Source: an uncultured Bacteroidota bacterium (lineage in GTDB: Bacteria; Bacteroidota; Bacteroidia; Bacteroidales; GCA-2748055). From it: a stretch of DNA of 37,046 bases. The notes below the pieces were generated by a model. It had not been told where the DNA came from. It saw only the letters and a list, made by a program, of their open reading frames with translations, and made no database searches. The stretch lies in NCBI GenBank assembly GCA_937129385.1, contig CAKZNC010000023.1, forward strand, positions 1-37,046, written 5' to 3'. Made by a program: the position numbers and the translations under genes. Shown here piece by piece: positions 10,515 through 19,782 of the stretch (positions within the stretch are counted from its first letter, which is position 1; every line of letters starts with the position of its first letter).

Positions 10515-11819
10515 ATGACTGATAAGAAAGATGAAATAGAACTTCGCAGTGATGATGTTGAAGATATCCTGGGGAAGGTGCCGGGTTGGATCACCAGAAA
10601 TGGGATGTTGATGCTATTCATCGTGATCCTGGTACTGTTGGTGGGATCCTGGTTATTCAAGATTCCTGAAGTGAAACAGGCAAAGATCTATGTAACCTCA
10701 CTTCGACCCCCAGCCGATATTGAATCCCGAACAAATGGCAAAGTGGAACACCTGTTGGTTTCAGACAATGAAAAGGTGGGAGAAGGCAAGGTCCTGGCTG
10801 TGATCGAAAATCCGGCGGATTTTGAAGACGTGATACGGTTGAAAGAGATCCTGAAGCAGGTCGAACTACCAGCCGATACATTGCCGGAGATCGCCTTTCC
10901 CGTGAACGGGGATGCTGAACTTGGAACGATTCAACCCGATTATGCCACCTTTTTCAAAAATTACAGGCAATACCGGGAATTCCTGGAACTTGATTACCAT
11001 CAGCGCAAGATCGAACTGATGCGTAAAGAATATGATCAATATGTGGAATACACAAGTTTCCTCGACGATCAGGCCTCAACTCTACGTGAAGAATATAAAC
11101 TTGCAGAGCGGCAGTACTTAAGGGATTCAACACTTTTTACACAGGGAGTGGTCTCGGAATCAAATTTTGAAACGACCAAATCCCAGATGCTGGTTAAACG
11201 AGCAAGCTGGCAGGAGATGATCAGCCTGAAAGCGGAAAATGAGATCAAGATCGCGCGGATCAATGACCAGTTGCTGGAGCTCGAGCTGAAACAACAGGAA
11301 CAGGAGACCGCAATCGCGGTGTCACTTGGAGAATCATTTAACAAACTTACGGCCGCACTGGCAAGCTGGGAAAAGAATTTCCTGATCATTGCGCCCATCG
11401 ACGGTGTGGTTACCTTTAACAGTATCTGGAGTGAGCACCAGAATGTCCGGCAGGGAGAAAAGGTGATGACCATCGTGCCCGATAATGAGGTCGGGATGAT
11501 CGGGAAGATCAGGCTGCCCATGAGGGGAGCAGGTGAAGTGAGTATAGGCGATCCTGTGCATATCCGGTTCGAGAATTATCCACACCAGAAATATGGAATG
11601 GTCAAAGGAGAAGTGAGTAATGTTTCAAAAGTACCGCAGGATGATTTTTACAACGTGGAGGTAACACTGCCGGAGGGACTCAATACCTATTACAACATTA
11701 CCCTTGAATTCAGACAGAACATGCAGGGAGATGCCGAGATCATCACCGATGAGATGAGATTGCTGCAGCGCATTTTCAACCCGGTGCGAAGCACCATCTC
11801 CCGGCAACGGGAAATGTGA
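10515..11819 (+). CDS. HlyD-family periplasmic adaptor (membrane fusion protein) 1
   Basis: The product is about 434 residues with a short acidic cytoplasmic N-terminus and one membrane helix (residues 31-48, MLMLFIVILVLLVGSWLF). A half-lipoyl motif follows (NGKVEHLLVSDNEKVGEG), then a long coiled coil (QYVEYTSFLDDQASTLREEYKL onward), the second half-lipoyl (APIDGVVTFNSIWSE) and a beta-barrel domain (GDPVHIRFENYPHQKYGMV). The layout is that of HlyD adaptors that link an inner-membrane exporter to TolC. In Bacteroidota this type often accompanies peptidase-containing ABC exporters. The frame is open to a TTG at 10449, but the ATG at 10515 gives the normal N-terminus. It is the first gene of an adaptor/adaptor/TolC run. 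Confidence 0.85.
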   Translation: MTDKKDEIELRSDDVEDILGKVPGWITRNGMLMLFIVILVLLVGSWLFKIPEVKQAKIYVTSLRPPADIESRTNGKVEHLLVSDNEKVGEGKVLAVIENPADFEDVIRLKEILKQVELPADTLPEIAFPVNGDAELGTIQPDYATFFKNYRQYREFLELDYHQRKIELMRKEYDQYVEYTSFLDDQASTLREEYKLAERQYLRDSTLFTQGVVSESNFETTKSQMLVKRASWQEMISLKAENEIKIARINDQLLELELKQQEQETAIAVSLGESFNKLTAALASWEKNFLIIAPIDGVVTFNSIWSEHQNVRQGEKVMTIVPDNEVGMIGKIRLPMRGAGEVSIGDPVHIRFENYPHQKYGMVKGEVSNVSKVPQDDFYNVEVTLPEGLNTYYNITLEFRQNMQGDAEIITDEMRLLQRIFNPVRSTISRQREM

Positions 11820-11907
11820 CAGTTCGGGCGAAGTAGACTACAGATTCCCTTACACAGAATTCTCTGATATTGTGACTGAATTTCTCTGCAGGAACGGGAT
11901 TATTGAT

Positions 11908-11915
11908 TAATTTTG
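11908..11915 (+). promoter_or_regulatory. -7 box upstream of the second adaptor
   Basis: TAATTTTG fits TAnnTTTG exactly. It lies inside the long open frame that begins with TTG at 11903, so a start downstream of it is more likely. It suggests that the second adaptor and TolC can be transcribed separately from the first adaptor. No strong -33 box is seen. Confidence 0.35.
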
Positions 11916-12007
11916 TCGTTGAATCATTTGAGCAACTGAATCTCTTCAGGACCACCCGGCACTGGAGTTTTTTCAGAGTTTTGAGAACCATTACTAACAA
12001 TTATTTC

Positions 12008-13213
12008 GTGAAGAAAATACTTATTTCAGTTTCGGTCATTGCTGTCATTGCTGCAGCAATAATCCTGATTATCAAATTCGTTCCCATGGGGAAGATCAAT
12101 TCCGGGGAATTTGAAATATCTGAGGTAGGCGTCGGCTCTGTCGTAGCTACCATCCCTGCCGAAGGTACCGTTGAGCCAGAAAGTGAAGTGCTGATCCTCT
12201 CACCGGCCTCCAGTATCATCCAGCGTATCGTGAAGGACGTGGGCAGTAAAGTTGAACTCGGGGAGGCGATGATCATCCTGGACCCGTCACCTGTACAGGA
12301 AGAGATTGAACGGATCGAGGACCAACTCGAGGTGAAAAGGAATTCACTAAGAAAAAACCAGTTGAATGCACGCAGCATAAGGGTTGACCTGGATTACAAC
12401 GTGGAGGTGAAAAAACTGAAGATCGCATCCCTGAAATCTGAGCTGGCCGACCAGGAACAATTGCTTGAAGTGGGTGGTATCTCACCAGCCAGGTTTGAAC
12501 AGACAAAGCAGGAGTTGGTGCTCGCTGAAAAAGACCTGGAAACTATCAATGCCCGTAATACGATCAGGCTCAAACAACTTGAAACTGAGGATGAAGGACT
12601 TAGATTACAAATAGAGATACAAGAGAAGGCACTCGAACAAAAAGAAGAACTTCTTAAAAAAATGATCATCCGTGCCCCTTCATCAGGGATCATTCTTTCC
12701 CTGGACGGACAGGTAGGTGAGAAGGTGAATAAAGACAAATTGCTTGTAAAAATGTCTAACCTCTCCAATTTTAAGATCCGTGCGAGTGCAGATGATGATC
12801 ACTCGGAAATTATCCGAACAGGTGTGCAGGTGATGGTGAACCTTGCCGAGGAGGAACTGCACGGACAAATTGGAACAGTGAGTCCGGCCATCAAGGATAA
12901 AAAGGTGGAATTTGACGTCTACCTGCAGGAAAGCAATCACTGGAAACTGAGACCCAATATGACACTTCCGCTGAAAGTGGTTGTCAGCAGGGCCGACAGC
13001 GTCATGCGGGTGCAATACGGCCCCTCAATTGAACGCTCATCCAACTTTGATATCTACAAGGTGGAAGGAGATGTGGCTGTGAAGCAGCGAATTACAACCG
13101 GGATCATGGGGGATAACTACCTGGAGATTGAATCCGGCGCCCAGCCCGGCGACCAGGTGATCATCTCCGATGTGACCCTCTTTAGGAACAGGGAAAAAGT
13201 AGACATCTATTAA
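12008..13213 (+). CDS. HlyD-family periplasmic adaptor 2
   Basis: The product is about 401 residues from a GTG start. The GTG at 12008 is chosen because it opens VKKILISVSVIAVIAAAIILIIKF as basic residues followed by one membrane helix; the upstream frame is AT-rich leader with no ATG. A barrel-sandwich half-motif (VLSPASSIIQRIV-like, KDVGSKVELGEAMI) is followed by a long coiled coil near residues 105-225, the second half-motif (APSSGIILSLDGQVGEKV) and a C-terminal beta region ending in QPGDQVIISDVTLFRNREKVDIY. This resembles the MacA/HlyD-D23 adaptor branch. The TolC gene begins 14 bases after the stop. No permease or ABC gene lies between the two adaptors. Confidence 0.82.
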   Translation: MKKILISVSVIAVIAAAIILIIKFVPMGKINSGEFEISEVGVGSVVATIPAEGTVEPESEVLILSPASSIIQRIVKDVGSKVELGEAMIILDPSPVQEEIERIEDQLEVKRNSLRKNQLNARSIRVDLDYNVEVKKLKIASLKSELADQEQLLEVGGISPARFEQTKQELVLAEKDLETINARNTIRLKQLETEDEGLRLQIEIQEKALEQKEELLKKMIIRAPSSGIILSLDGQVGEKVNKDKLLVKMSNLSNFKIRASADDDHSEIIRTGVQVMVNLAEEELHGQIGTVSPAIKDKKVEFDVYLQESNHWKLRPNMTLPLKVVVSRADSVMRVQYGPSIERSSNFDIYKVEGDVAVKQRITTGIMGDNYLEIESGAQPGDQVIISDVTLFRNREKVDIY

Positions 13214-13226
13214 ACACGAGAACGGC

Positions 13227-14765
13227 ATGAATCTACGTAAATTCAGCTTCCTGCTGCTTGTATTTGCCGGAAGCATCTCCCTGGAAGCCCAGGATACCAT
13301 CAACTTATCAGTCGACAACGTTGACCTGCAGTTCAATAAGGACACCTTTGAGCTAAGCCTCAGGAATGTAATTGACCTGGCCATCAACCAGTCTTCCGCA
13401 ACAAAATATGCCCAGAATACCAATGTGAATTCATACTGGAGATTCAAAAATTTCCAAACCAGGTTCAGGCCACAACTGGTACTTAGCGGAGACCTGCCCA
13501 AATTCGAGAATACCAACAGTCCGATCACACAACCCGATGGAAGTATAAAATTTCAAAGGATCAGACGTCTTTCTGCATCAGCAAACCTTTCTCTGAACCA
13601 GTCGATTGCACAAACGAATACCTCCATCTATGCGGCGACTTCACTCTACGGGATCAACGATATCCTGGCGGAAGACCAGGAATTTTCGGGCAGCCCTATC
13701 TATATTGGGATCTATCAGCCGATTTTCCAGTACAACTGGGCCAAATGGTATAAAAAGACGGCTCCACTGGAATATGAACGCGCACAGAAGGATTACCTGG
13801 AAACCATCGAGGAGATCGCACATCGTGCTACTTCACTCTTTTTTCGTTACTTGCGGATACAGACAAATTACGATTTAGCCAGGAGCAACCTCCAAAACAG
13901 TCAGGCCAACCTGGAGATCGCCGAAGTAAGACGCGGGCTGGGAACCATCTCGGAAAACGACTACTCCCGGATCAAACTTGCCGTGCTGAATGCCCAGAAG
14001 TCGGTCAGGAATGCCGATATGGACCTTCGAAATGCCGATTTTGAACTGAAATCCTATATCAACCTGGACCAAAGTACGAGCATAGAGTTATCCATTCCTC
14101 TTGATATGACCTTGTTCCATATTGATCCTGATAAGGCCCTGGCCGAAGCCAAGGAGAACAAGGATGATGTGATTAATTTTCAGCAAAGGTTGCTCAATGC
14201 CGACCGGGAACTGGAGCAGGCAAAACGGGAAAACAGCCTGCAGGCAACACTCAGCGGAAGTTATGGTCTGTCAAATTCCTCGGAGGTCCTCGGAGGTGTA
14301 TACGAACAGCCTGAACAACAGCAGTTCGTCGAACTCTCTATCCGGCTGCCGATCCTCGACTGGGGACGGTCAGCCTCTCAGGTGAAACTTGCCGAATCCC
14401 AGCGTGAGCTCGTGCTCTATGATGTGGAGAGGGACAAGAAGGATTTTGAAAGAAGGGTGGTCGTCCAGGTGGAGCGGTTCAACCTCCTCCGTGAACAGTT
14501 AAAAACTGCGGAAGAAGCTGACAAGGTTGCCGAGAACGGCTATAGGATCGCGCAGAAGAAATTCCAGAACGGGGAGATCAGTATCACCGAACTGAAAATA
14601 TCCCTCAGCGAAAGGGAATCTGCCAAACGCGATTACATCCGCTCGATCGAGGATTACTGGGAATCATACTATTACATCAGGATCCTGACCCTCTACGATT
14701 TTGAGTATGAAAGGAAGATCTTCTATGACAATCCCATGTTGGCAGGGGAGGAGAAAATAAGGTAA
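13227..14765 (+). CDS. TolC-family outer-membrane efflux channel
   Basis: The product is 512 residues. A signal peptide (MNLRKFSFLLLVFAGSISLEA) precedes long alpha-helical hairpins typical of the OEP family, such as YERAQKDYLETIEEIAHRA and the second-half repeat ESQRELVLYDVERDKKDFER. NGEISITELKISLSERESAKRDY matches the usual second OEP repeat. TolC channels form a trimeric duct across the outer membrane and periplasm for adaptor-linked exporters. The gene is 13 bases after adaptor 2. Its stop codon is one base from the stop of the converging LytTR gene. Confidence 0.88.
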   Translation: MNLRKFSFLLLVFAGSISLEAQDTINLSVDNVDLQFNKDTFELSLRNVIDLAINQSSATKYAQNTNVNSYWRFKNFQTRFRPQLVLSGDLPKFENTNSPITQPDGSIKFQRIRRLSASANLSLNQSIAQTNTSIYAATSLYGINDILAEDQEFSGSPIYIGIYQPIFQYNWAKWYKKTAPLEYERAQKDYLETIEEIAHRATSLFFRYLRIQTNYDLARSNLQNSQANLEIAEVRRGLGTISENDYSRIKLAVLNAQKSVRNADMDLRNADFELKSYINLDQSTSIELSIPLDMTLFHIDPDKALAEAKENKDDVINFQQRLLNADRELEQAKRENSLQATLSGSYGLSNSSEVLGGVYEQPEQQQFVELSIRLPILDWGRSASQVKLAESQRELVLYDVERDKKDFERRVVVQVERFNLLREQLKTAEEADKVAENGYRIAQKKFQNGEISITELKISLSERESAKRDYIRSIEDYWESYYYIRILTLYDFEYERKIFYDNPMLAGEEKIR

Positions 14766-14766
14766 A

Positions 14767-15483
14767 TTATACCTGTTCAAGTCGACTGATTACCTGGTCC
14801 CTGTATCCCCGGCTCACAGGAATTTCATGATTACCAACCTCTACAACCTCACTTGTGAAGGAATCTATGGACGACACCGAAACCAGGAATGAGCGATGCG
14901 TCCTTATGAACTGATCGGCTGGGAGCTTCGCCTCAATTACGGTCATAGTTTCCCGCGTGACCACCGTTCGATCTTTCATGTGTATTTTCAGGTAATCACC
15001 AAAACTCTCTATATACCGGATCCCCTCCAGCCAGATGCGAACCATCTTCCTGTCTGACTTCACATAGAAGCTTTCACCGGCTTCAGTACCCAGGCGTTCA
15101 ACCCGATCATTTCGTTGCGTTCCGGATTCGTCGACAAACCTGTTGATCGCCTGTAACAGGCGTTCAAATGAGATAGGTTTCAGCAAATAATCCACGGCCC
15201 TGAGATCAAACCCATCTACAGCATATTCGCGGTACGCAGTTGTAAAGATCACCTTGATATCTCTCGTCATTGACTTTACAAAGGATAAGCCGTCTATACC
15301 TGGCATGTTGATGTCCAGGAACACCAGGTCGATCTGTTGCTCGTTGATGGCACGGAAGGCTTCGATTGCGTTCTTACAGCTGGCTCCTACCTTGATGGAG
15401 CCAATCCTCCCCAGGTGATTCTCCAGGATCTCACGGGCCACAGATTCGTCATCGACGATGATACAATTGATCATTTCAGCCAT
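14767..15483 (-). CDS. LytTR-family response regulator
   Basis: The product is 238 residues. The receiver domain (about residues 4-120) has the acidic pair DD at 11-12, phospho-acceptor Asp57 in LVFLDINMPG, the TTA switch near 81-83 and Lys102 in DYLLKPIS. The LytTR DNA-binding domain (about 138-236) includes VKSDRKMVRIWLEGIRYIE, GDYLKIHM and RTHRSFLVS. It is an AgrA/LytR-type transcription factor. It overlaps the 3' end of the kinase gene by eight bases from the first ATG; a second in-frame ATG three codons on would remove the overlap. It converges on the exporter genes, which makes them plausible targets. Confidence 0.92.
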   Translation of the reverse strand: MAEMINCIIVDDESVAREILENHLGRIGSIKVGASCKNAIEAFRAINEQQIDLVFLDINMPGIDGLSFVKSMTRDIKVIFTTAYREYAVDGFDLRAVDYLLKPISFERLLQAINRFVDESGTQRNDRVERLGTEAGESFYVKSDRKMVRIWLEGIRYIESFGDYLKIHMKDRTVVTRETMTVIEAKLPADQFIRTHRSFLVSVSSIDSFTSEVVEVGNHEIPVSRGYRDQVISRLEQV

Positions 15484-16540
15484 TTGAGTTGTTCGTTAAG
15501 TTATGGATCACCAGCTTTACACTGTATCTGTCACCCTTTCTTCCATACTCCATTTCATACTGGTTCTTAAAGGTCAGGTCAAGCCTCTTTTGAATGTTTT
15601 TCATCCCCACACCTCCCGAGTTACCTGCGGGATCATCAACAGTGTTACTGACCGAGAATTCAAGGTTATTTCCATCGATGTGAATCTCGATCTCTATGGT
15701 CAGAAAGCCATCAATGATACTGCCATGCTTGAAGGCATTTTCAATAAAAGGAATGAAGAGCATCGGCGGGACCATGATCTTTTCATCGATCTCGCTTCTC
15801 TTGAAAGAGACACGTAAATTTTCGCTGAACCTGATCTTCTCAAGTTCGATGTATTCCTGTATATGCCTGATCTCATTCTCAAGACTTACAAGCGGCTTAT
15901 TTACTTGATAGAGAATATAGTCCAGCAAATTTGACAATTTCAGGATGATCTCGGGCGTTTGCTTCGACTGTTTCAGCGCAAATCCATAAATAGTGTTCAG
16001 GGTGTTAAACAGGAAATGCGGATGGATCTGGCGTTTCAGGTAATTGAGCTCCTGTTCCCTGAGTTCCAGCTGCGTAGTCAGGATCTTGTTTTGCAACTCC
16101 CTGTTTTTTCGGTCGGTACTGAAATTGTGATTGAGGATTTTCACAAATCCCACCAGGCCTGCAACGAGATACACCAGGATCAGGATGAAAAAGAAATTTT
16201 TCATCATTGGCGGAATGTTCGAGGCATCCCATTTTTTAATGAAGATCAGGCTACCATAGATGATCAGCACAATGAAATATGAACTGGCCACAAGTACATA
16301 GAAACTGAAGAGAAAGAAACGGCCATACCTCTTCTTGAGCAGGTAGTTGGGAATTAAAAAATAGACGGCAAAATAGGTCACGGCCATGGTAAGGGGAACC
16401 AGCAGACTGGAGAACCATGTGATATATTCAAGGTCTTCTGTATTGTAGCTGAAGAAATAGAAAAACAGGAACCAGACACCGGTCCAGAAAGCCAGGTGGA
16501 TCATCAATGTTCTGATATTTCTTATAAGCGGGGTTGCCAT
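15476..16540 (-). CDS. LytS-type sensor histidine kinase
   Basis: The product is about 354 residues from the ATG at 16538-16540 (MATPLIRNIRTLMIHLAFW). The frame is open for another 41 codons upstream, but those lack the character of a membrane anchor. Four membrane helices occupy roughly the first 155 residues. A short coiled coil follows, then the His_kinase (PF06580-type) motif LKRQIHPHFLFNTLNTIY, whose first histidine after QI is the expected phosphorylation site. The HATPase_c region shows PPMLFIPFIENAFKHG and GGVGMKNIQKRL. It partners with the overlapping LytTR regulator. The signal is unknown; no periplasmic sensor domain is visible, so sensing is probably within the membrane. Confidence 0.9.
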   Translation of the reverse strand: MATPLIRNIRTLMIHLAFWTGVWFLFFYFFSYNTEDLEYITWFSSLLVPLTMAVTYFAVYFLIPNYLLKKRYGRFFLFSFYVLVASSYFIVLIIYGSLIFIKKWDASNIPPMMKNFFFILILVYLVAGLVGFVKILNHNFSTDRKNRELQNKILTTQLELREQELNYLKRQIHPHFLFNTLNTIYGFALKQSKQTPEIILKLSNLLDYILYQVNKPLVSLENEIRHIQEYIELEKIRFSENLRVSFKRSEIDEKIMVPPMLFIPFIENAFKHGSIIDGFLTIEIEIHIDGNNLEFSVSNTVDDPAGNSGGVGMKNIQKRLDLTFKNQYEMEYGRKGDRYSVKLVIHNLTNNSNG

Positions 16541-16753
16541 AACTACAATATTACAAAATCCGGGGTACAGTGACTGTAAAATGCGACCAATAACAGAATT
16601 CATACCCCGAATTGCATATCTGAGCCTTTTTTTCCAACTTGTCCTGCAATTTAGGTTAAACATCGTGCGATCAGGACCGCTTGTCTCAATGATCTATATG
16701 GTATTATATGCTTCGATACATTTAGATCATTATTCAACTAAATCCACAACATT

Positions 16754-17131
16754 ATGAAATCAATTATTGAGAAATTAAACGATGGCGGACCCCTGATCAC
16801 CTATACGATCCTGGTGCTGCTGGTGATCATCATTGTTCTTTTTGTGCGAGCGATCATTGTAAAGGATGCAGACGAACTTAAAGCCAGGTCACTGATCGCA
16901 TCGATCGGATGGTTTGCACTGGCATGGGGATACCTCGGCCGCACCTTTGGCCTGATCATGTCGTTCGACAATGTCGCTGCGGCAGGCGAAATTACTCCCC
17001 GTCTTCTGGCTGGCGGACTGAAAATGGCGCTGGTGGGTCCACTTGTGGGACTGACAACATTCCTGGTAGCCAGGGCATTGATCATCGTAATGATCACCAG
17101 GGAGAAAAAGGCAGATGCAACTCTGGATTAA
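16754..17131 (+). CDS. Very short MotA/TolQ/ExbB-like membrane protein
   Basis: The product is 125 residues with three hydrophobic segments: about 15-36 (ITYTILVLLVIIIVLFVRAI), 46-70 (IASIGWFALAWGYLGRTFGL) and 86-113. The last one, GGLKMALVGPLVGLTTFLVA, has the small-residue helix pattern of the MotA/TolQ/ExbB proton-channel family. Family members are usually 200 residues or more and work with ExbD/TolR or MotB. This gene stands alone between a divergent kinase and a convergent peptidase, with no ExbD-like neighbour. The role is unclear; it may be a reduced subunit or a structural relative. Confidence 0.6.
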   Translation: MKSIIEKLNDGGPLITYTILVLLVIIIVLFVRAIIVKDADELKARSLIASIGWFALAWGYLGRTFGLIMSFDNVAAAGEITPRLLAGGLKMALVGPLVGLTTFLVARALIIVMITREKKADATLD

Positions 17132-17243
17132 GGCATGGATTGTATTACTTGTATACTGAACAGGACCGGCAGCGTTCAGGTTCATGCTGCTTCCTGACAG
17201 CCAATCTTAGCAGGGGGAGGGCAGTGGACAGGTTGATCGCCTG

Positions 17244-18809
17244 CTACTCGTCCTCCTCTGTATAGTATCCCTCCCGGTCGAGGAGATGGTCCAGGTCAGC
17301 GATTCCATACACAAGGATTGCAGTGGCAATGGCTGCCTGCTCCTGGTATTCAGGTATACTCATATTGTAGGTGTCCCTTTCAGTATGCCAGATCTCCCTG
17401 TAACTGAAATTGTATCCCTTCGGATCACCTGTCTCGAAACCAATGGTCGGGACTCCTTTTACGGCAAACGGACCGCTGTCTGTGCCCCACGGCTCATCAG
17501 GTTTTTCACGGGGTTCCCGTTCCTTTAACTCAACCGGAAATTCAGGATTGATGCGGTTCAGGGCATCCACGATCGGAATGAAATCATCCCTCATCGCTTC
17601 TGAAACACTGAGAGCCGTTGGCACAGTTGGCCCTCCGTCCCGATTCACCATGTTGGAAATTTTTGGAAGGTCCTCCTCGAACCGGGATACCCAGCTGCTG
17701 GAGCCATACAACCCGAACTCTTCACCGGCCCACAGGATCACCAGGATGGTTCGCTTTGGCTTCCCGCCAGCTTCCATGATCAGCCTGGCTGCCTCCATGG
17801 TCGGACTCACGCCCGATCCGTCATCCACGCCACCTGTGGCAACATCATAGGCATCCAGGTGTCCGCTCATGATCACATATTCATCAGGGAATTCAGTACC
17901 CGGAATGATCCCAATCACATTGTGGTACTTCACCGGACCCATTTTAAAATGGTTCCGGATGTCGAATTCAAGCCGAAAATAGCGGCGCTCCTCAGCCATT
18001 CTGTAAATGATCTCATACTGGTGCTCATCAAGTTTTATATCAGGAACAGCAGGCAGGGAATCAAAGGTCATCCTGTGTACATTTTTCCGGTCATACATTG
18101 CCCGGATCGGTATGCTGGATGACTGGATGATCCCCAGGATCCCGGCCTCCACCATATCGCGGTAAAACAGTGCCGGCTCCTCGATCGGGTCGAGCAACTG
18201 TTGTTTCTCATACCTTCTTTTTCCTTCGTTTTCAAGGTTTTCACGCCTGATCCTGCGATTCTCTTCTCCTATCCTCTTGTTCTCCCTGATAATGGAATCC
18301 CTGCGTAGATCGGCCTCTGGGGAAATGTCAATGGGAAAACCATCGTTCTCCCCGCCAATAAGGACCCAGGCACCATTCAACCTGCCTTTCATCCTGTCAA
18401 ATTCTGCCTGCGTGCGGGGCTCGATCAATACATGTCCCCGTTGAACCCCCTTGGTGCCAGAGGTGTATGATGGGGTGGCAAAATGCAGGTGCATACCGTC
18501 ATCTGACAGCATACGTCCGAACCATGGTCCACGGTTGAACCCAACCGGGAGCATACCCACCTCATCAAAGCCAACGTCCATGCCCCATTCTTTGAATTTT
18601 GTAGCAGCCCAGTAAGCAGCATTTTCATAAGCGTCTGAACCGATGAGCCGGCCTCCAAAACGGTTCGACAGAACATCCAGATGTTCCATCGTACGGTTAT
18701 CGGTGGTCCCGATCTCGATGATCCTGTTAAAGACTGTATCTGTCTGCCCGGACAGCTTGCCAGCAGATAAAGCCAGCAGAATTAGCGACAGTAAAAATGC
18801 TTTTCTCAT
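17244..18809 (-). CDS. Secreted M28-family zinc aminopeptidase
   Basis: The product is 521 residues with a signal peptide (MRKAFLLSLILLALSAGKLSG). The M28 metal ligands are recognisable: SGHLDAYD (His and Asp), GGVDDGSG (bridging Asp), WAGEEFGLYGS (catalytic and ligand Glu), NRDGGP (Asp) and EIWHTERDTY (final His). A PA-type insert occupies about residues 130-290 and contains an unusually charged Arg/Glu-rich helix (ENKRIGEENRRIRRENLENE). Such enzymes release N-terminal amino acids or cleave dipeptides in the periplasm or outside. The esterase gene ends 28 bases upstream, so the two likely form an operon. Confidence 0.9.
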   Translation of the reverse strand: MRKAFLLSLILLALSAGKLSGQTDTVFNRIIEIGTTDNRTMEHLDVLSNRFGGRLIGSDAYENAAYWAATKFKEWGMDVGFDEVGMLPVGFNRGPWFGRMLSDDGMHLHFATPSYTSGTKGVQRGHVLIEPRTQAEFDRMKGRLNGAWVLIGGENDGFPIDISPEADLRRDSIIRENKRIGEENRRIRRENLENEGKRRYEKQQLLDPIEEPALFYRDMVEAGILGIIQSSSIPIRAMYDRKNVHRMTFDSLPAVPDIKLDEHQYEIIYRMAEERRYFRLEFDIRNHFKMGPVKYHNVIGIIPGTEFPDEYVIMSGHLDAYDVATGGVDDGSGVSPTMEAARLIMEAGGKPKRTILVILWAGEEFGLYGSSSWVSRFEEDLPKISNMVNRDGGPTVPTALSVSEAMRDDFIPIVDALNRINPEFPVELKEREPREKPDEPWGTDSGPFAVKGVPTIGFETGDPKGYNFSYREIWHTERDTYNMSIPEYQEQAAIATAILVYGIADLDHLLDREGYYTEEDE

Positions 18810-18837
18810 GCGTGATTGTAAAAAAAATTAGATAGGA

Positions 18838-19701
18838 TCAGTGCTGATGAAAGGCGTCGGAAACAAATCCGAGCACCACAGGTAGCGATTCCCTCCAGTA
18901 GGTCCAGTTATGCGCTCCGTCACGTACCCGGTATTCATGCGGGATGTTCCTTTTTTTCATTTCAATGTGTATAAGGCTGTTGCCTTCATAAAGAAAATCA
19001 TCATCACCGCAATCTATGAACCAGCGGACCGATTTTATGTCATCGACCGGCATATTTTTCACCAACTCAACCGCATTGTGTCGCCCGAAATAGGCGGGCA
19101 GGTCTTCTTCGGAATAATCCTGATCGTATCTTTCCAGCCGCCTTGTGAGGTCGTCGATGGTGAGCGGACCCACATAGGCACTCAGCGGACACGCCGATGA
19201 GAACAACTCCGGGTGATGCAATGCATACATGAAGGTTCCGCCACCGCCCATGGACAAGCCTGCAACTGCCCTGTATCGTTTCTCTCCCTTGATCCGGTAA
19301 CGTTCTTCCACGAAGGGCATCAGCTCTTCGAAAAAGAAATCCTCGTATCTCCACTTTCCGTCAATACTGTTGAAGTACCCCCGCTGTCCGGTGTTGGCAT
19401 CTGGCATTACAATGATCATCGGGGTCGCAATGCCATCCCTGATCGCATTGTCGGTGATCCGCAGGACCTCACCAAACTGTATCCAGCCGGTCTGGTCATC
19501 TCCTGCACCATGCAAGAGGTATAAAACCGGGTAACTCCGCTCTGAAGTCTCGTAATCAGGGGGCAGGTAGATGGCAAATTTACGCTCACCCTTCAAAATT
19601 TTACTCTCCATCGAGAGGTTGTCAAAGACCTTACCGGATTGAGAAACTGCTGGAATATTCAGGATCATCCCTGCCAGGAGAATCAGTATTGTTTTTTTCA
19701 T
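18838..19701 (-). CDS. Secreted alpha/beta-hydrolase, esterase-D / feruloyl-esterase type
   Basis: The product is 287 residues with a signal peptide (MKKTILILLAGMILNIPAVS). The fold is that of the putative esterase family (PF00756-type). YPVLYLLHGAGDDQTGW forms the oxyanion strand, GLSMGGGG the nucleophile elbow, and DGAHNWTYW supplies the catalytic histidine. WFIDCGDDDFL carries the likely acid. Relatives hydrolyse acyl or feruloyl esters on plant polysaccharides, or act as siderophore esterases; the substrate here is not known. It is upstream of and probably co-transcribed with the M28 peptidase. Confidence 0.85.
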   Translation of the reverse strand: MKKTILILLAGMILNIPAVSQSGKVFDNLSMESKILKGERKFAIYLPPDYETSERSYPVLYLLHGAGDDQTGWIQFGEVLRITDNAIRDGIATPMIIVMPDANTGQRGYFNSIDGKWRYEDFFFEELMPFVEERYRIKGEKRYRAVAGLSMGGGGTFMYALHHPELFSSACPLSAYVGPLTIDDLTRRLERYDQDYSEEDLPAYFGRHNAVELVKNMPVDDIKSVRWFIDCGDDDFLYEGNSLIHIEMKKRNIPHEYRVRDGAHNWTYWRESLPVVLGFVSDAFHQH

Positions 19702-19782
19702 TGGATCGGATCAATTGGTTTGAAGAAATAAAGATAGTATTTAATACAAACATTGGACCCGCCTTTCCACTTCATATTACCA

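Noticed and set aside
11903-12007. N-terminal extension of the second adaptor
   Set aside because: It needs a TTG start, lacks family character and contains a promoter-like box; the GTG at 12008 begins the normal basic residues and membrane helix.
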